A DNA stretch of 64,000 nt, from assembly GCA_905116865.2 (NCBI GenBank), contig CAJHNH020001569.1:355001-419000 (forward strand), written 5' to 3'. A program made the translations under genes and the position numbers. Shown here one piece after another: positions 35,679 through 63,518 of the stretch. Origin of the DNA: Candidula unifasciata. Taxonomy: Eukaryota > Mollusca > Gastropoda > Stylommatophora > Geomitridae. Below the pieces are notes generated by a model. That model saw only the letters and a program-made list of their open reading frames with translations, did no database searches and was not told where the DNA came from. Each line of letters opens with the position of its first letter. Positions within the stretch are counted from its first letter, which is position 1.

Positions 35679-36272
35679 TGACAGAGTACCGGGAAGAGTG
35701 ACAGAGTACCAGGATGTGTGACAGAGCACCAGGATTAGTGTCAGAGTACCAGAAAGGTGACAAAGCACCAGGAAGAGTGACAGAGTACCAGGATCTGTTA
35801 CAGAGTTCAAGGAAGTGTGACAGAACACCAGGATTAGTGACAGAGCACCAGGAAGAGTGACAGAATACCAGGATGTGGGATACAGTACAAGGAAGTGTGA
35901 CAGAGCACCAGGATTAGAAACAGAGCACCAGGAAGAGTGGCAGAGCACCAGGATTAGTGATAGAGCACCAGGAAGAGTGGCAGAATTCTGGGATTAGTGA
36001 CATAGTACCAGGATATGTGACAGCAGACCAGGATGTGTGACAGAGTACCAGGATTAGTGACAGAGCACCAGGATTAGTGTCAGAGTACCAGGAAGAGTGA
36101 CAGAGTACCAGGATTAGTGACAGAATACCAGGATTAGTGTCAGAGTACCAGGAAGAGTGACAGAGTACCAGGAAGAGTGGCAGAGTACCAGAATGTGTGA
36201 CAGAGTACCAGGATTAGGGACAGAGTACCAGGAAGAGTAGCAGAGTACCATGATGTGTGACAGAGTACAAGG
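35679..36272. repeat. 20-bp minisatellite, about 29 copies
   Basis: The unit is cagagtaccaggaagagtga with frequent variants (attagt, atgtgt in place of aagagt). Twenty is not a multiple of three, so the minus strand reads ...LVLCHTSWYSVTLPGTLS... cycling through frames; this is not a gene. 36273-36950 has no gene recognised. Confidence 0.95.
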
Positions 36273-36950
36273 ATGAATAATAGAGGGTATACATTGTTGC
36301 CACTGTTCATTGTGGAGAGGGTACCTGCTTTTATCATTACTTTTTATTCTGTTTGGTAAGTCTGCTCAACATAATATGTTCCCACCAGTTTCTATGTTTT
36401 CTTTTCCTGCTCCAGGCAACAAACTACAGTAGATTTACAATAAGTTTGACGGATTACTTATGAGTGCACAGCCAGTATGCAAAAATAGTTGTACACTGAA
36501 ACCAGTTTAAATTCAATTGTTTAATGTAAGTAATTTATTAATATAAAGTACAAGAACAGTATAGTGAAAAATAGTAGAGTTTATATTATTTTATTATTTA
36601 TGTTAAAAAAAAAAAGGGAATATCCATACTAATAATATTATATTAGTAAGCAGGAAAAAGTAAACAAGAACAATTTCTAAGTGACATTCAACAAATTATT
36701 CATAATATAACTAAATTAATCAAGATGACGCCACGTCAAATGACAGCAGAAACAGGTTCACATCTGTATATTTGACATGCAGTGTCATCCTCACTTGTGG
36801 TTACAGTAGAAAACATCTGCATTCTTAACCTGCCTTTATCAGGCAGCTGTACTCTAGAGATCACCTTGTACTCAGCTCCTTCATATTTTGGTCTATGCAA
36901 TCTCTTCCTTAATTACCATGAACTGTTTGAGTACATATGCATATTAACCT

Positions 36951-37035
36951 GGAGTTCCCAGGTTGACCCAACCTACAAAAGATACCAGGAAAATGACCTA
37001 GGAAGTAAAAGCAAGCCAATGAATGCCAATCAAGC
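36951..37035 (+). repeat. SINE-A body fragment
   Basis: ggagttcccaggttgaccca and gacctaggaagtaaaagc match the SINE-A body. 37036-38119 is AT-rich with no gene recognised. Confidence 0.5.
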
Positions 37036-38119
37036 TCTAGAAATGGGTCAATCGATACTGTTGATAAGCCAGTGATGTGAAAAATGTCCCTTGTAACTGG
37101 ACAGTGGATTCAGCAGTGCTATAATAATGACATTGTTATAGTTCTCATATAATATTTATGGTTCTAAAAGTTAGAAAAATTAAATTTTAAGTCACCTGTA
37201 ACGACACTCAAATGACAGTCACTGAAGCCTCACATTGAGTATTCACATCGCTTCACATGGTTCTTTTCAGGTTAATATACACATTATCCATTCAAAGAAA
37301 GAAAAAAAAAAAACAGCCACAGCAACCAGAAATTATTTTTAACCATACATAAAAGAAACTAACAGTCATTAATCATTATCATTTAAAAAAAGTTTGTCTG
37401 GATTAACTGTATATTAAGAAAAAGATTATTACACATCATTATGTAGTCATAGATGAAATTATTATACCATTTGAAAGCAGTAAACCCTTGATGACTTCTC
37501 TTTACAAGAAAAACATCATAGCACACATCAGTTGATTCATCAGCTACTAGGGTACTGAACAAACAGCAGTGAAATCCAAATGCCTAGTTCAACTGTACAA
37601 AACAGTTAAGGCACCTATGTCTACTTGAAGTAACCTGCTATTTTGTGTGGGCTGCAGACAAGATGGAGACAGTCTTAAGATGTGTAATTGATTCTTTCCT
37701 TTAAATCCCTTTCATCAGTTAATGTGTTTTCTCACAATTCCCATTGGTCGTAACTTATTTAAAAAAAATCTATTTGCCCTAGTATCCAATATCTATGTCC
37801 ACTAAAGGCATGAAAATAGAACTTGCTATAATTAAAATATGTCATATTAACATTTGACTTTAGCATCATTTATTGACCCAAATTATGCCCAATGATGTGC
37901 CTCTGATGCAAACAAGTTTTTTGTGTGTGTGTGCGTTTCTGACTTTACTGTTAGAATTACTGTCAAACCCAAGACACTTACTGCGATACGGAACAGTTCA
38001 TCCCTGTAAGAACACTCACACTGTAACTGTTTTGTTACTTTAACAACATGAAAATGCCACAATGTTAGTATAACACAGATTATCATATAAAGCTGTGGTA
38101 TCAAACTGTGTAGACTGTC

Positions 38120-38372
38120 ACACTTGAGAGGGTGGACAATTTTTCTTTGAAATTGGAGTGCATCTGCTAGAGAGGCAAAGAACTCACAGTCTGCACACAT
38201 ATATGTCAGATCTGTAAAACAGATGTGCATGCAAGACTCAGGTTCTAGAATAAGACTTAGGTCCGGAAGTGAATGAACAGACATAATTTTATGCTGGATT
38301 TAACAGCCAGTAAGTGTGAAGAAGAAAAAGAAGAAGAAGAAGATGAAGAAGAAGAAGAAGAAGAAGAAGAAA
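38120..38372 (+). mobile_element. SINE-J copy with (GAA)n tail
   Basis: caaagaactcacagtctgca, cagatctgtaaaacagatgt, atgctggatttaacagccag, then (GAA)n at 38318-38371. This copy shows the family's tail. The Lys-rich ORF at 38316 is the tail translated. Confidence 0.8.
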
Positions 38373-38624
38373 CAGAAAGGTGCAGTTGTCAGATTGTGTG
38401 ACAGATCTTATGTCAGGATTTTCAGCTTATCAATGATTTTGAACCATACTTTTAAAGAAAAAAAATTAATAATAAATAGTAAAAAAAACTACCACACAAT
38501 GTTTAATTTCCTAATAAGCCACAACAGCAAAATATAATCTTTGGTCATCATTATGAATTCAGCATAGCTAAGTTTTTGTTATTGTCTACAGAGGTGTCTG
38601 TTATACACAAAATGTGCTGGGGTG

Positions 38625-38748
38625 CTTGTATAATCTCATACCTGTATAATCTCATACCTGTATAATTTCATACCTGTATAATCTCAATCTCATACCTGTA
38701 TAATTTCATACCTGTATAATCTCATACCTGTATAATCTCATACCTAGA
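38625..38748. repeat. 17-bp minisatellite, about 7 copies
   Basis: The unit is tcatacctgtataatct, with tttcat variants. 38749-39409 holds no gene recognised. Confidence 0.93.
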
Positions 38749-39409
38749 GTAATAACACACCACAAGTCTAATATATCCGTTTTAGAGTCTTGCATCACAT
38801 ACATTGCCCAACTGTGAAATATATAAAATGCACTAGTCAATAAACTGAAATATATCAAAGTCAGTAACCAGCTAACTGAAATATTATTGCATTAAAATGT
38901 AATTATGCCTAACACAACATAAACACAGATTTTAAAATATCTATTTCACATTCTATTTAATGTTACAAGAGAAAAAAAAAAAAGCTTTGCTACTAATTTC
39001 GAAACGAATTTGTTACAAATGCACAGCAAAAACATCAGTAAATAAAAATAAGGCATTAGTAGCTTCAACATAAACATTAGCTGATGACAGTGAAGTTGTT
39101 TCTAGTACCAGTTTCCCCTCATCAGCAATCTGAGTGCCCATTCAGCTCCACCAACACAAAGGAGAATGAGTCAATATGAAAGTTATGTCTTCTGCACATG
39201 AAATGGCTTTCAAATGTTAACAGTAATTTGGGGTAAATAATTCATTAAAGAGGATAGGTAGATGAATCAAGTGGCCATCACAGAGGATTTCGGCTAATTA
39301 ACTTTAAAATATTTTGTATAGATCAATTATCCCAGAGGTTTTATGTTGTTTGCTCATAAAATATTAATGAATATAATCAGTAAACAGGATTCTTGCAGAT
39401 TAATCAAAT

Positions 39410-39720
39410 GACTTGAGTATCATCAAAGAGGAATTAGGCAGCATAAAAGAGGGTAAGTTAAGCATCAAAGAGGAATTCGGTGGCATCAAAGAGGATAAAT
39501 TAGGCATCAAAGAGGACAGATTGACCATACAATAGGATAGCTTAAATAAAGAGGATTTAGGTATATTAATCATCAAAGTAAGCAGATTAAGCATCAAAGA
39601 GGATTTAGGTAGATTACCTAAGCGTCAAAAAGGATTTAGGTAGATTAAGCATCAAGAGGATTTAGGTAGATTGAGCATCAAAGCGGACTTATGTGGCACT
39701 GCAACAGTAACCATTTCACA
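39410..39720. repeat. degenerate 15-30 bp repeat
   Basis: catcaaagaggatttaggta with agattaag spacers, irregular in length, about 12 occurrences. It is followed by (AAAT)n at 39749-39768. Confidence 0.85.
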
Positions 39721-39969
39721 GGTAAAAGTGATCTTTGAATCTTTCAAATAAATAAATAAATAAATAAAGTCTTCACTTGTAAACTCACAACCAGTATGGC
39801 AGCGCTCAGCAAAAATATCTATAACTAAGCAAACTCGCTAACTCCATACAACACATCTAAATATAACATAAACAGCAATGCAGAGAAGTAACCACGTTCA
39901 AGGATTTGTATCTCACATATATCTTCTTCTTCGTTTTCCCTTAAACGAGCAGCTGGCATCCTGTGTTGT

Positions 39970-40329
39970 GCAGCTAGGCTGTGAAATCTGTGCCTGTGGG
40001 ATCAACACATCCGACTCCAGACTTAATTGGTTACCTTTAACAATATAGGTCTGTTGATCACATCCGACTCCAGACTTAATTGGTTACCTTTAACAATATA
40101 GGTCTGTTGATCACATCCGACTCCAGACTTAATTGGTTACCTTTAACAATATAGGTCTGTTGATCACATCCGACTCCAGACTTAATTGGTTACCTTTAAC
40201 AATATAGGTCTGTTGATCACATCCGACTCCAGACTTAATTGGTTACCTTTAACAATATAGGTCTGTTGATCACATCCGACTCCAGACTTAATTGGTTACC
40301 TTTAACAATATAGGTCTGTTGATCACATC
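39970..40329. repeat. 53-bp array, 6 apparently identical units, grown from a family D copy
   Basis: 39970-40005 is the family D head (gcagctaggctgtgaaatct). From 40006 the unit cacatccgactccagactta + attggttacctttaacaata + taggtctgttgat repeats six times without a difference that I can see. Confidence 0.95.
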
Positions 40330-40540
40330 CTAAAACATTAACCTCACATCCACCCTGGTGAAACAAAACATAAGTCCCTTTTACAAAGGTCTGGAACTTC
40401 TTCTTCTCCTACGAGAGAAAGGTCTTCTGTGTGCTTTCTAATTTATAGGGTGATCTCAATTTCTTTAAGGTTGTTTATGATGCCGTCGTTCCATATGAGC
40501 ATGGTTATCCCCTTGCTCTGTGTTTATCAGTTAGCTGACA

Positions 40541-40640
40541 GATTATTCCCACTGCATATTGAATCATACAGTCTATAAGTGCTCAGATTCTCTCCTCAGT
40601 AAACACTACACTGAGCAATGGCTGACAACACCAATTTTGT
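40541..40640 (-). repeat. 3' end of LINE-R fragment
   Basis: aagtgctcagattctctcct + cagtaaacac resembles the end at 49200-49250. 40641-41843 has no gene recognised; it is probably downstream of, or part of, the PRKAR1 3'UTR. Confidence 0.45.
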
Positions 40641-41843
40641 GTTAGTTTCTTATTCTTTTTCTTATTCTGTGTTTATTATATTTCTTCAGTTAGGAACATC
40701 AGCTGCAAATATTGCCCTTGAGTTTTTCGAGTTATGAATCTTTTCTAAATAAAAAATCTGAAAGTTACAGAAGATACATGACCAAAACCTTGGTTTTCCA
40801 GCAAGAACAGTAATCCATACCTAGCGTTTACTTTTGTAATAACTAGTGTCTAGCATTTTCAGAATATGTTGTACATTAACAATAACATTCAGCACTCCTT
40901 GCTGTTTCCTTATGGTGCTGTATTCTCTTTCTCACATGTATATAATATAAAGCCTGTGCTTTCTCTCAGTGTTCTAATTGTCCAGACCCCCTGTTCAGAT
41001 GTTTACAAATGTTTAACAATGGAACTATAATGTAATACATTAGTGTTGAGTTATCTGATCACCGACTCATCCACATTACAAACATTACCCTATATTCTCC
41101 ACCTGACACCAATATATATATTGACTAATGAGGTACCTTTTGTGTGTATGTGTCTTAAATACCAGCATTTACAATCACAATATTTCTGGACATAAATATA
41201 TTCAACACTGCATGAATCAAACAAAAATGAGTCAGCAAATTCTCAATGAAGTGCTTCAGTAAATGACTAACACTCTAATAGTCCACACAAGTTAGCAATG
41301 ATGAAGTTATTTTCTTAGTTGAAACCAACTCTAGTTGGCTTCAAAATCAGGCCTGCTAAAGCAAAACTCAGGATTAACTCAAATTACAGTGCAGGAACTG
41401 CTGCTGACAATGAAATTTTAACTAAGAAGGACATATGAGTAGCCAAAGCAAAATCCAAGCCAGTCAATGTGTGATGTAAATAGTTAAAGACTCACACAGT
41501 TCAACTCAACACACATTGAAACATTCAGGTACATCTGTTTACTGTCCCTCTGTGCAACTGTTACAGTTATACAGTTTAGACCGCTAAAGTCAATCTCAGA
41601 TGTGGTAAATTTCTGTGGTGAAGAACAATTGGTTTATTCACAGCAATTTGTCTTGCTTGAATGCTTATCCAGATAAGAGGAATTTCTGATCAAAAATAAA
41701 TATTTCTTGGGTCCCTAATGAGTTCTCCTTATCAGATATGCACTGAGGTTTGTTTAATGTTTGGTTATAGTTCACGTATGCTCATCTAGATCATCACTGC
41801 TTACATCCCCAATCTAACAAGTGGTTTTGCAACACACTGGCAT

Positions 41844-41849
41844 TTTATT
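41844..41849 (-). promoter_or_regulatory. candidate polyadenylation signal for PRKAR1
   Basis: AATAAA on the minus strand, about 800 nt after the stop codon, followed within 20 nt by a TG-rich stretch (CAGTGTGTTGC). It is the first AATAAA I judged plausible, but others occur further left (for example near 41635 and 25732). The real 3' end, and so the 3'UTR length, is unknown. Confidence 0.3.
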
Positions 41850-41926
41850 TAAAGCTAGGACAAAGGAAGAGAAAACTCTGCAACATTCTCCACTAAATAG
41901 TATTTTGCAACCAAGTCCAGACTTAC

Positions 41927-41978
41927 CCCCCCCCCCCCCCCCCCCCCCCCCCCATGTGTGTGTGTGTGTGTGTGTGCA
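41927..41978. repeat. poly-C run then (TG)n
   Basis: A C-run of about 27 followed by about 11 TG steps. On the PRKAR1 sense strand it is a G-run, 700 nt downstream of the stop codon. Confidence 0.9.
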
Positions 41979-42643
41979 TGCGAGTGTACACAGGACATAG
42001 ATGACCTTATTCTCTCATTTGTGAGGAAATAATATTCTCTTCAACAAAGGCAATATTTTCCAAGGAAATACCTTAACATCCTACCTTTTGACATTCAGAA
42101 GTTAATTTGTGTCTTTGGTTAATACCTTACTAAAAGATGGACAAGCAACCTAAGTGTGGCAAGACAACATGATGTGCATAACACAGTGCATTCATTCAAA
42201 TCTGGAGGTTGCCAAACAAGCACGAAACAGAGAAAACCAGCAGCAGGAAAGGTGAAGACAGTAGAGGATAAGAAGAAATGGAAGTAAGGCGAGGAAAACG
42301 AAAGCCTGTTCAAATGTGTGTTTTTGTTGTTGTTGTTGTTAAATAAAATAAATATCACTTAGTGAAGTAAACATTCAGCATACAAGAAGGCAATCTACTA
42401 GTGTGATCATACATGACTTGGTGGCAACACTGGCAACTGGTTTTAGCTGCTACAAAAGAAATGCTGAGATCCATTCTTCACAAATTACTTACTATCAATG
42501 TATAATATCTTAAACAAAAACAGATCTATATCCAAACAAGGTTATTCATGTTAAATTTGAGTACACTCTGAATGTGATGTTATGAGCAAATAAATGACCA
42601 GATAACTTGACCTGGCTGACAAACGCCCACTGGCCCATGCTTA

Positions 42644-59439
<16,796 letters not shown>

Positions 59440-59506
59440 CTGAGAAGGATACAAACACACACCAAGATGAATGAAAAAAATAACTGACATCACTGAGCTT
59501 AGGACG

Positions 59507-59776
59507 GAGGTCGCCGTGGCATAGCAACTAGACACTGGCCTGCTGATCAGAATGTCCTGGGTTCGCTCCGTGGCGGAGCCGGACTTTTTTCAAAAATGAC
59601 CTTTGCTCCCAGGTCAACCCAGGCTTGAGTGGGTACCAGGTGCAGTACTGGGAAGTAAAGGTGGCCGGCATGATGTTGAATACATCACCCATCTTGTGCC
59701 GTTAGTCTATCAAATATAGGTCTTGCCCTATATACCCAAAACGCCTGAAAGGCGTGGAAAAGGGTCCTTTACCTGC
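59507..59776 (+). mobile_element. SINE-A copy
   Basis: Full length: ggtcgccgtggcatagcaac to gcgtggaaaagggtccttta. It lies 67 bp upstream (gene sense) of the first visible PRKAR1 exon. Confidence 0.9.
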
Positions 59777-59896
59777 TTTTACTGCAATTGGGACACTCCT
59801 ATACTGCTCTATCCTTTCCTCAGCAGCCAATGAAGTGTTCCCAAACTTTTGGTGCCAGCTGTTTAGAAGTTTGCCTGTTGTTTGTTTTTTCCTCGC

Positions 59897-60022
59897 AGGG
59901 CGAAAGTTAAGGCAATCAGTGTGATGTTGGCTACATCGACCATCAAGTGCCACTGGTCTATTTAAAAAAATTTAGTCCTAGCACTATATGTCTAAAGTGC
60001 CAAAGGCATGAGAAAGGTTCCC
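59897..60022 (+). repeat. SINE-A 3' part, diverged
   Basis: gatgttggctacatcgacca, agtcctagcactatatgtct and ccaaaggcatgagaaagg. Confidence 0.65.
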
Positions 60023-60123
60023 CTGAGATCCCAGCACTGGTTAGCTAAAATAACAACTCTTTAGGCCTGACAGAGTTACACTAACACCTGACTGGGAGTG
60101 AAAGGGTTCAAAGTAAACAAGTT

Positions 60124-60205
60124 AAAATCCCTTTTCATGCCTTTAGGCGTATCAGGTATATGAGAAAGATACTTTACAGACCGATAATTTTACAGACCAA
60201 TCAGT
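60124..60205 (-). repeat. SINE-A 3' fragment
   Basis: aatcccttttcatgccttta + ggcgtatcagg, inverted, then a duplicated acagaccgataattttacagaccaat-type phrase. Confidence 0.6.
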
Positions 60206-60502
60206 AGTGAAAGGGGGTTAAACAAAGGGGGTTAAAGGTTAAGAGTCTAGACATAAGTCAGCTGTTATAAAATGGTGTCATGTGGTGTGGTGAGAGCCAC
60301 ACAATTAAAGATACAAGGACACTAAGTACAGGGATCTGTTCATGTCACTGGTGCCAAGAGCAAATGGTGCTAGCTCATAAACTGACAGAGCAATCAGCAT
60401 TTGACTGGTGAGGAGACCAGTATCATGTCAGCTGTCTTTACATCCCAGGACATTTCTTAGTTCTTTATTTAAAGATGGATCTATATTGAACTATATTGAA
60501 GG

Positions 60503-60534
60503 GTGGCGGCAGTAGGAAGGTTGAGAGCCACTGC
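60503..60534. repeat. SPIN-like terminal fragment
   Basis: ggcagtaggaaggttgagag then ccactg matches one end of the element at 32004 (complement of cagtggttctcaactttcct). Only this end is present. Confidence 0.6.
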
Positions 60535-60808
60535 TCAGTACCAACTGGTCTATACCTCTTTTCATGTGTCACTCCCAGGTACAAAGACATTTATACAGAA
60601 GACCTACTCTCTTCTGTAGACTTTACCAGAACAACAGCGAACTGTAAAAACGCGAAAGAGCAGGCAGGGTAGGAGAAGAAGAAGAGACGAGAAAGCGGTA
60701 GTAAAAGTATTCTACAGGCGGCTAAGTACATGTCAGGGATGTAAAGTGTAGGGTTGCGGCATTTACTAGATTCAGCTACAATATGACAATACTGGGAACT
60801 TGCTCGGG

Positions 60809-60846
60809 ACGGGGGGGGGGGGGGGGAGGGTGGGGGGTGGGGGGGG

Positions 60847-60877
<31 letters not shown>

Positions 60878-60878
60878 T
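60809..60878. repeat. poly-G tract, about 70 bp
   Basis: G with a few T and A interruptions, including runs of over 25 G. It explains the Gly/Pro-rich ORFs. 60879-61844 has no gene recognised. Confidence 0.95.
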
Positions 60879-61844
60879 GTTCAAGAATTGCAAACTTTGC
60901 CAGTGTCCACAAAGCCCGTATGACACTGCTAGGACTGTATTTGCCATGTCAGAAACAGAAGAGAATTCTACCACAAACAAGAACGGATTTTTTTTTAAAC
61001 CAGTGATTTGATTTTTAAAGAAAAGCTTTTCTATTAACCACTCAGCTTAAAACCAACCCTAAATACATAAACTAATATGCTGCCAAAAATACGAAATAAA
61101 GTATACGCTCCAACGGGTATAAAGTGTCACCAGCATTAAATAAACTAAGTCACGGTGTTATAATCTTGGCAGACCACGTCTTTGTGCCATATTTCTTTAA
61201 CTCCTCAAGTTTCAGGAACTCGCCATAAACCTCTAGATAACTCTATATGAGGTTTATATTTCTAAACTTTTTTTGTTCCATTATTCTCTAAAGATAATCA
61301 GTTATATCCAAGTAATTTCGTCCGCTTTGTGCCACATAGTTATCTCATTTCAGGTAAAAGAGTTACTCAAAAGTATACACACTGAAGGACATAAATTATC
61401 TGAGTTACAACTGCCATGTTCTGAAAGAGTTAATTCAGGCCAAAGTCAGGAATGCGTTTCCTTGTCAATATGGCTTCCAAAAAGTTCACTTCAATTACTG
61501 AAGCCAAACTTGTCTTATGTGTATGTGTAATCTCTGAAATGCAAAAGCAGGATGGGGCGGGTGTTCAAGGGTGATTTGGTACAACGTTGTTTCAAATCAG
61601 GACACTGCGCACGTCTGACTCAGTTACAGACGACAAGGAATCATTGATGAGGTTAGTTAGCAGATGCAAATTAACGAACCGCATGACTGAAGAGCGGAAC
61701 AAAAACTAAGACCAGCCGCTTAACTACATACAGAGGAACCTCGGTCATCAAACTAAAACCGTTCCCAAAAACTGTTCCAAAGCCGACAACAGAAACAATC
61801 TTCCCCCACATACTAACTTTAGAGATGCAATGTTTCGTTATTTG

Positions 61845-61995
61845 AAGCCCCACCCGGGCTTTTGCCGAGGGCCCCAAATATAGCCGGGCCATAAATATGA
61901 TTTAACGGCTGAACGGGGTTTCTGGGACACCTCCACGGGTGATCCTCATCCGCATGGCGGCACTTAGTGTCACCGGGTGTTTATCGCTTGTCTGA
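61845..61995 (-). mobile_element. repeat family C copy
   Basis: agccccacccgggcttttgc, gatttaacggctgaacgggg, ctccacgggtgatcctcatc and gtgtcaccgggtgtttatcg, inverted. Confidence 0.75.
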
Positions 61996-62369
61996 TGTCC
62001 TTACCTACCTACCTACACCCCCCATATGAATTAATTTAAAATGGGTTAATTCGCCCCTCAATTCCAGAGGTCTACATTTTAACATTTACAACAAGCATGT
62101 GATACACACAAGTGTACAGAGCAATGTAAACAATGTTATTACCCTCAATGGGAAAAATAAATAGATAAATTATGTATGCAAATTTAAGCAGAAACTGCTC
62201 TTTAACTACAGTCTCATCGCGTGACGTAGCTGCTTTCAGGATTGCTTGTCCAGGAAACGAGGCTCTGGCTCAGCTCTGCTCTGAAACCGAGACATCCATT
62301 CCCCCCTCCCCCACCCCAGAAACCTTTGTTCACAAACTTAATTGTCCCCTAAGGCATGTTTTCGTGAAC

Positions 62370-63518
62370 CAAGCTCAAGTGTATGTGACAGACAACGCAG
62401 ATTTACATCTAAAGAACCAAGCTCAAGTGTATGTGACAGACAACGTAGATTTACATCTAAAGAACAAAGCTCAAGTGTATGTGACAGACAACGTAGATTT
62501 ACATCTAAAGAACAAAGCTCAAGTGTATGTGACAGACAACGCAGATTTACATCTAAAGAACAAAGCTCCAGTGTATGTGACAGACAACGCAGATTTACAT
62601 CTAAAGAACCACGCTCAAGTGTATGTGACAGACAACGTAGATTTACATCTAAAGAACAAAGCTCAAGTGTATGTGACAGACAACGTAGATTTACATCTAA
62701 AGAACAAAGCTCAAGTGTATGTGACAGACAACGTAGATTTACATCTAAAGAACAAAGCTCCAGTGTATGTGACAGACAACACAGATTTACATCTAAAGAG
62801 CCAAGCTCCAGTGTATGTGACAGACAACGTAGATTTATATCTAAAGAACCAAGCTCCAGTGTATGTGAAAGACAACGTAGATTTACATCTAAAGAACCAA
62901 GCTCCAGTGTATGTGACAGACAACGCAGATTTACATCTAAAGAACCAAGCTCTAGTGTATGTGACAGACAACGTAGATTTACATCTAAAGAACCAAGCTC
63001 AAGTGTATGTGACAGACAACGCAGATTTACATCTAAAGAACAAAGCTCCAGTGTATGTGACAGCAACGCAGATTTACATCTAAAGAACCAAGCTCTAGTG
63101 TATGTGACAGACAACGTAGATTTACATCTAAAGAACAAAGCTCAAGTGTATGTGACAGACAACGCAGATTTACATCTAAAGAACCAAGCTCAAGTGTATG
63201 TGACAGACAACGCAGATTTACATCTAAAGAACAAAGATCCAGTGTATGTGACAGACAACGCAGATTTACATCTAAAGAACCAAGCTCAAGTGTATGTGAC
63301 AGACAACGTAGATTTACATCTAAAGAACCAAGCTCAAGTGTATGTGACAGACAACATAGATTTACATCTAAAGAACCAAGCTCAAGTGTAAGTGACAGAC
63401 AACGTAGATTTACATCTAAAGAACCAAGCTCAAGTGTATGTGACAGACAACGCAGATTTACATCTAAAGAACCAAGCTCTAGTGTATGTGACAGACAACG
63501 CAGATTTGCATATAAAAC
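62370..63518. repeat. 48-bp minisatellite, about 24 copies
   Basis: The unit caagctcaagtgtatgtgac + agacaacgcagatttacatc + taaagaac repeats with few changes (c/a in aaccaagc or aacaaagc, cgcag or cgtag, ctcaag or ctccag). One unit at about 63061 has lost a base. Because 48 is 16 codons, three frames stay open for 266-349 codons. Probably intronic to PRKAR1. I see no splice sites, domain or outside homology that would make it a gene. Confidence 0.95.

Noticed and set aside
35529..36337. Ser/Leu-rich minus-strand ORFs (LVLCHTSWYS repeats)
   Set aside because: 20-bp minisatellite, whose period is not a multiple of three; the peptide cycles through all frames.
38316..38537. Lysine-rich small protein
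   Set aside because: Translation of the (GAA)n tail of SINE-J.
60591..61006. Pro-rich and Gly-rich ORFs
   Set aside because: They depend on the poly-G tract 60809-60878.
62172..63391. 303- and 349-codon plus ORFs and a 266-codon minus ORF as protein genes
   Set aside because: All follow from a stop-free 48-bp repeat. Overlapping openness on both strands argues for a repeat, not a gene. Kept as a finding only.
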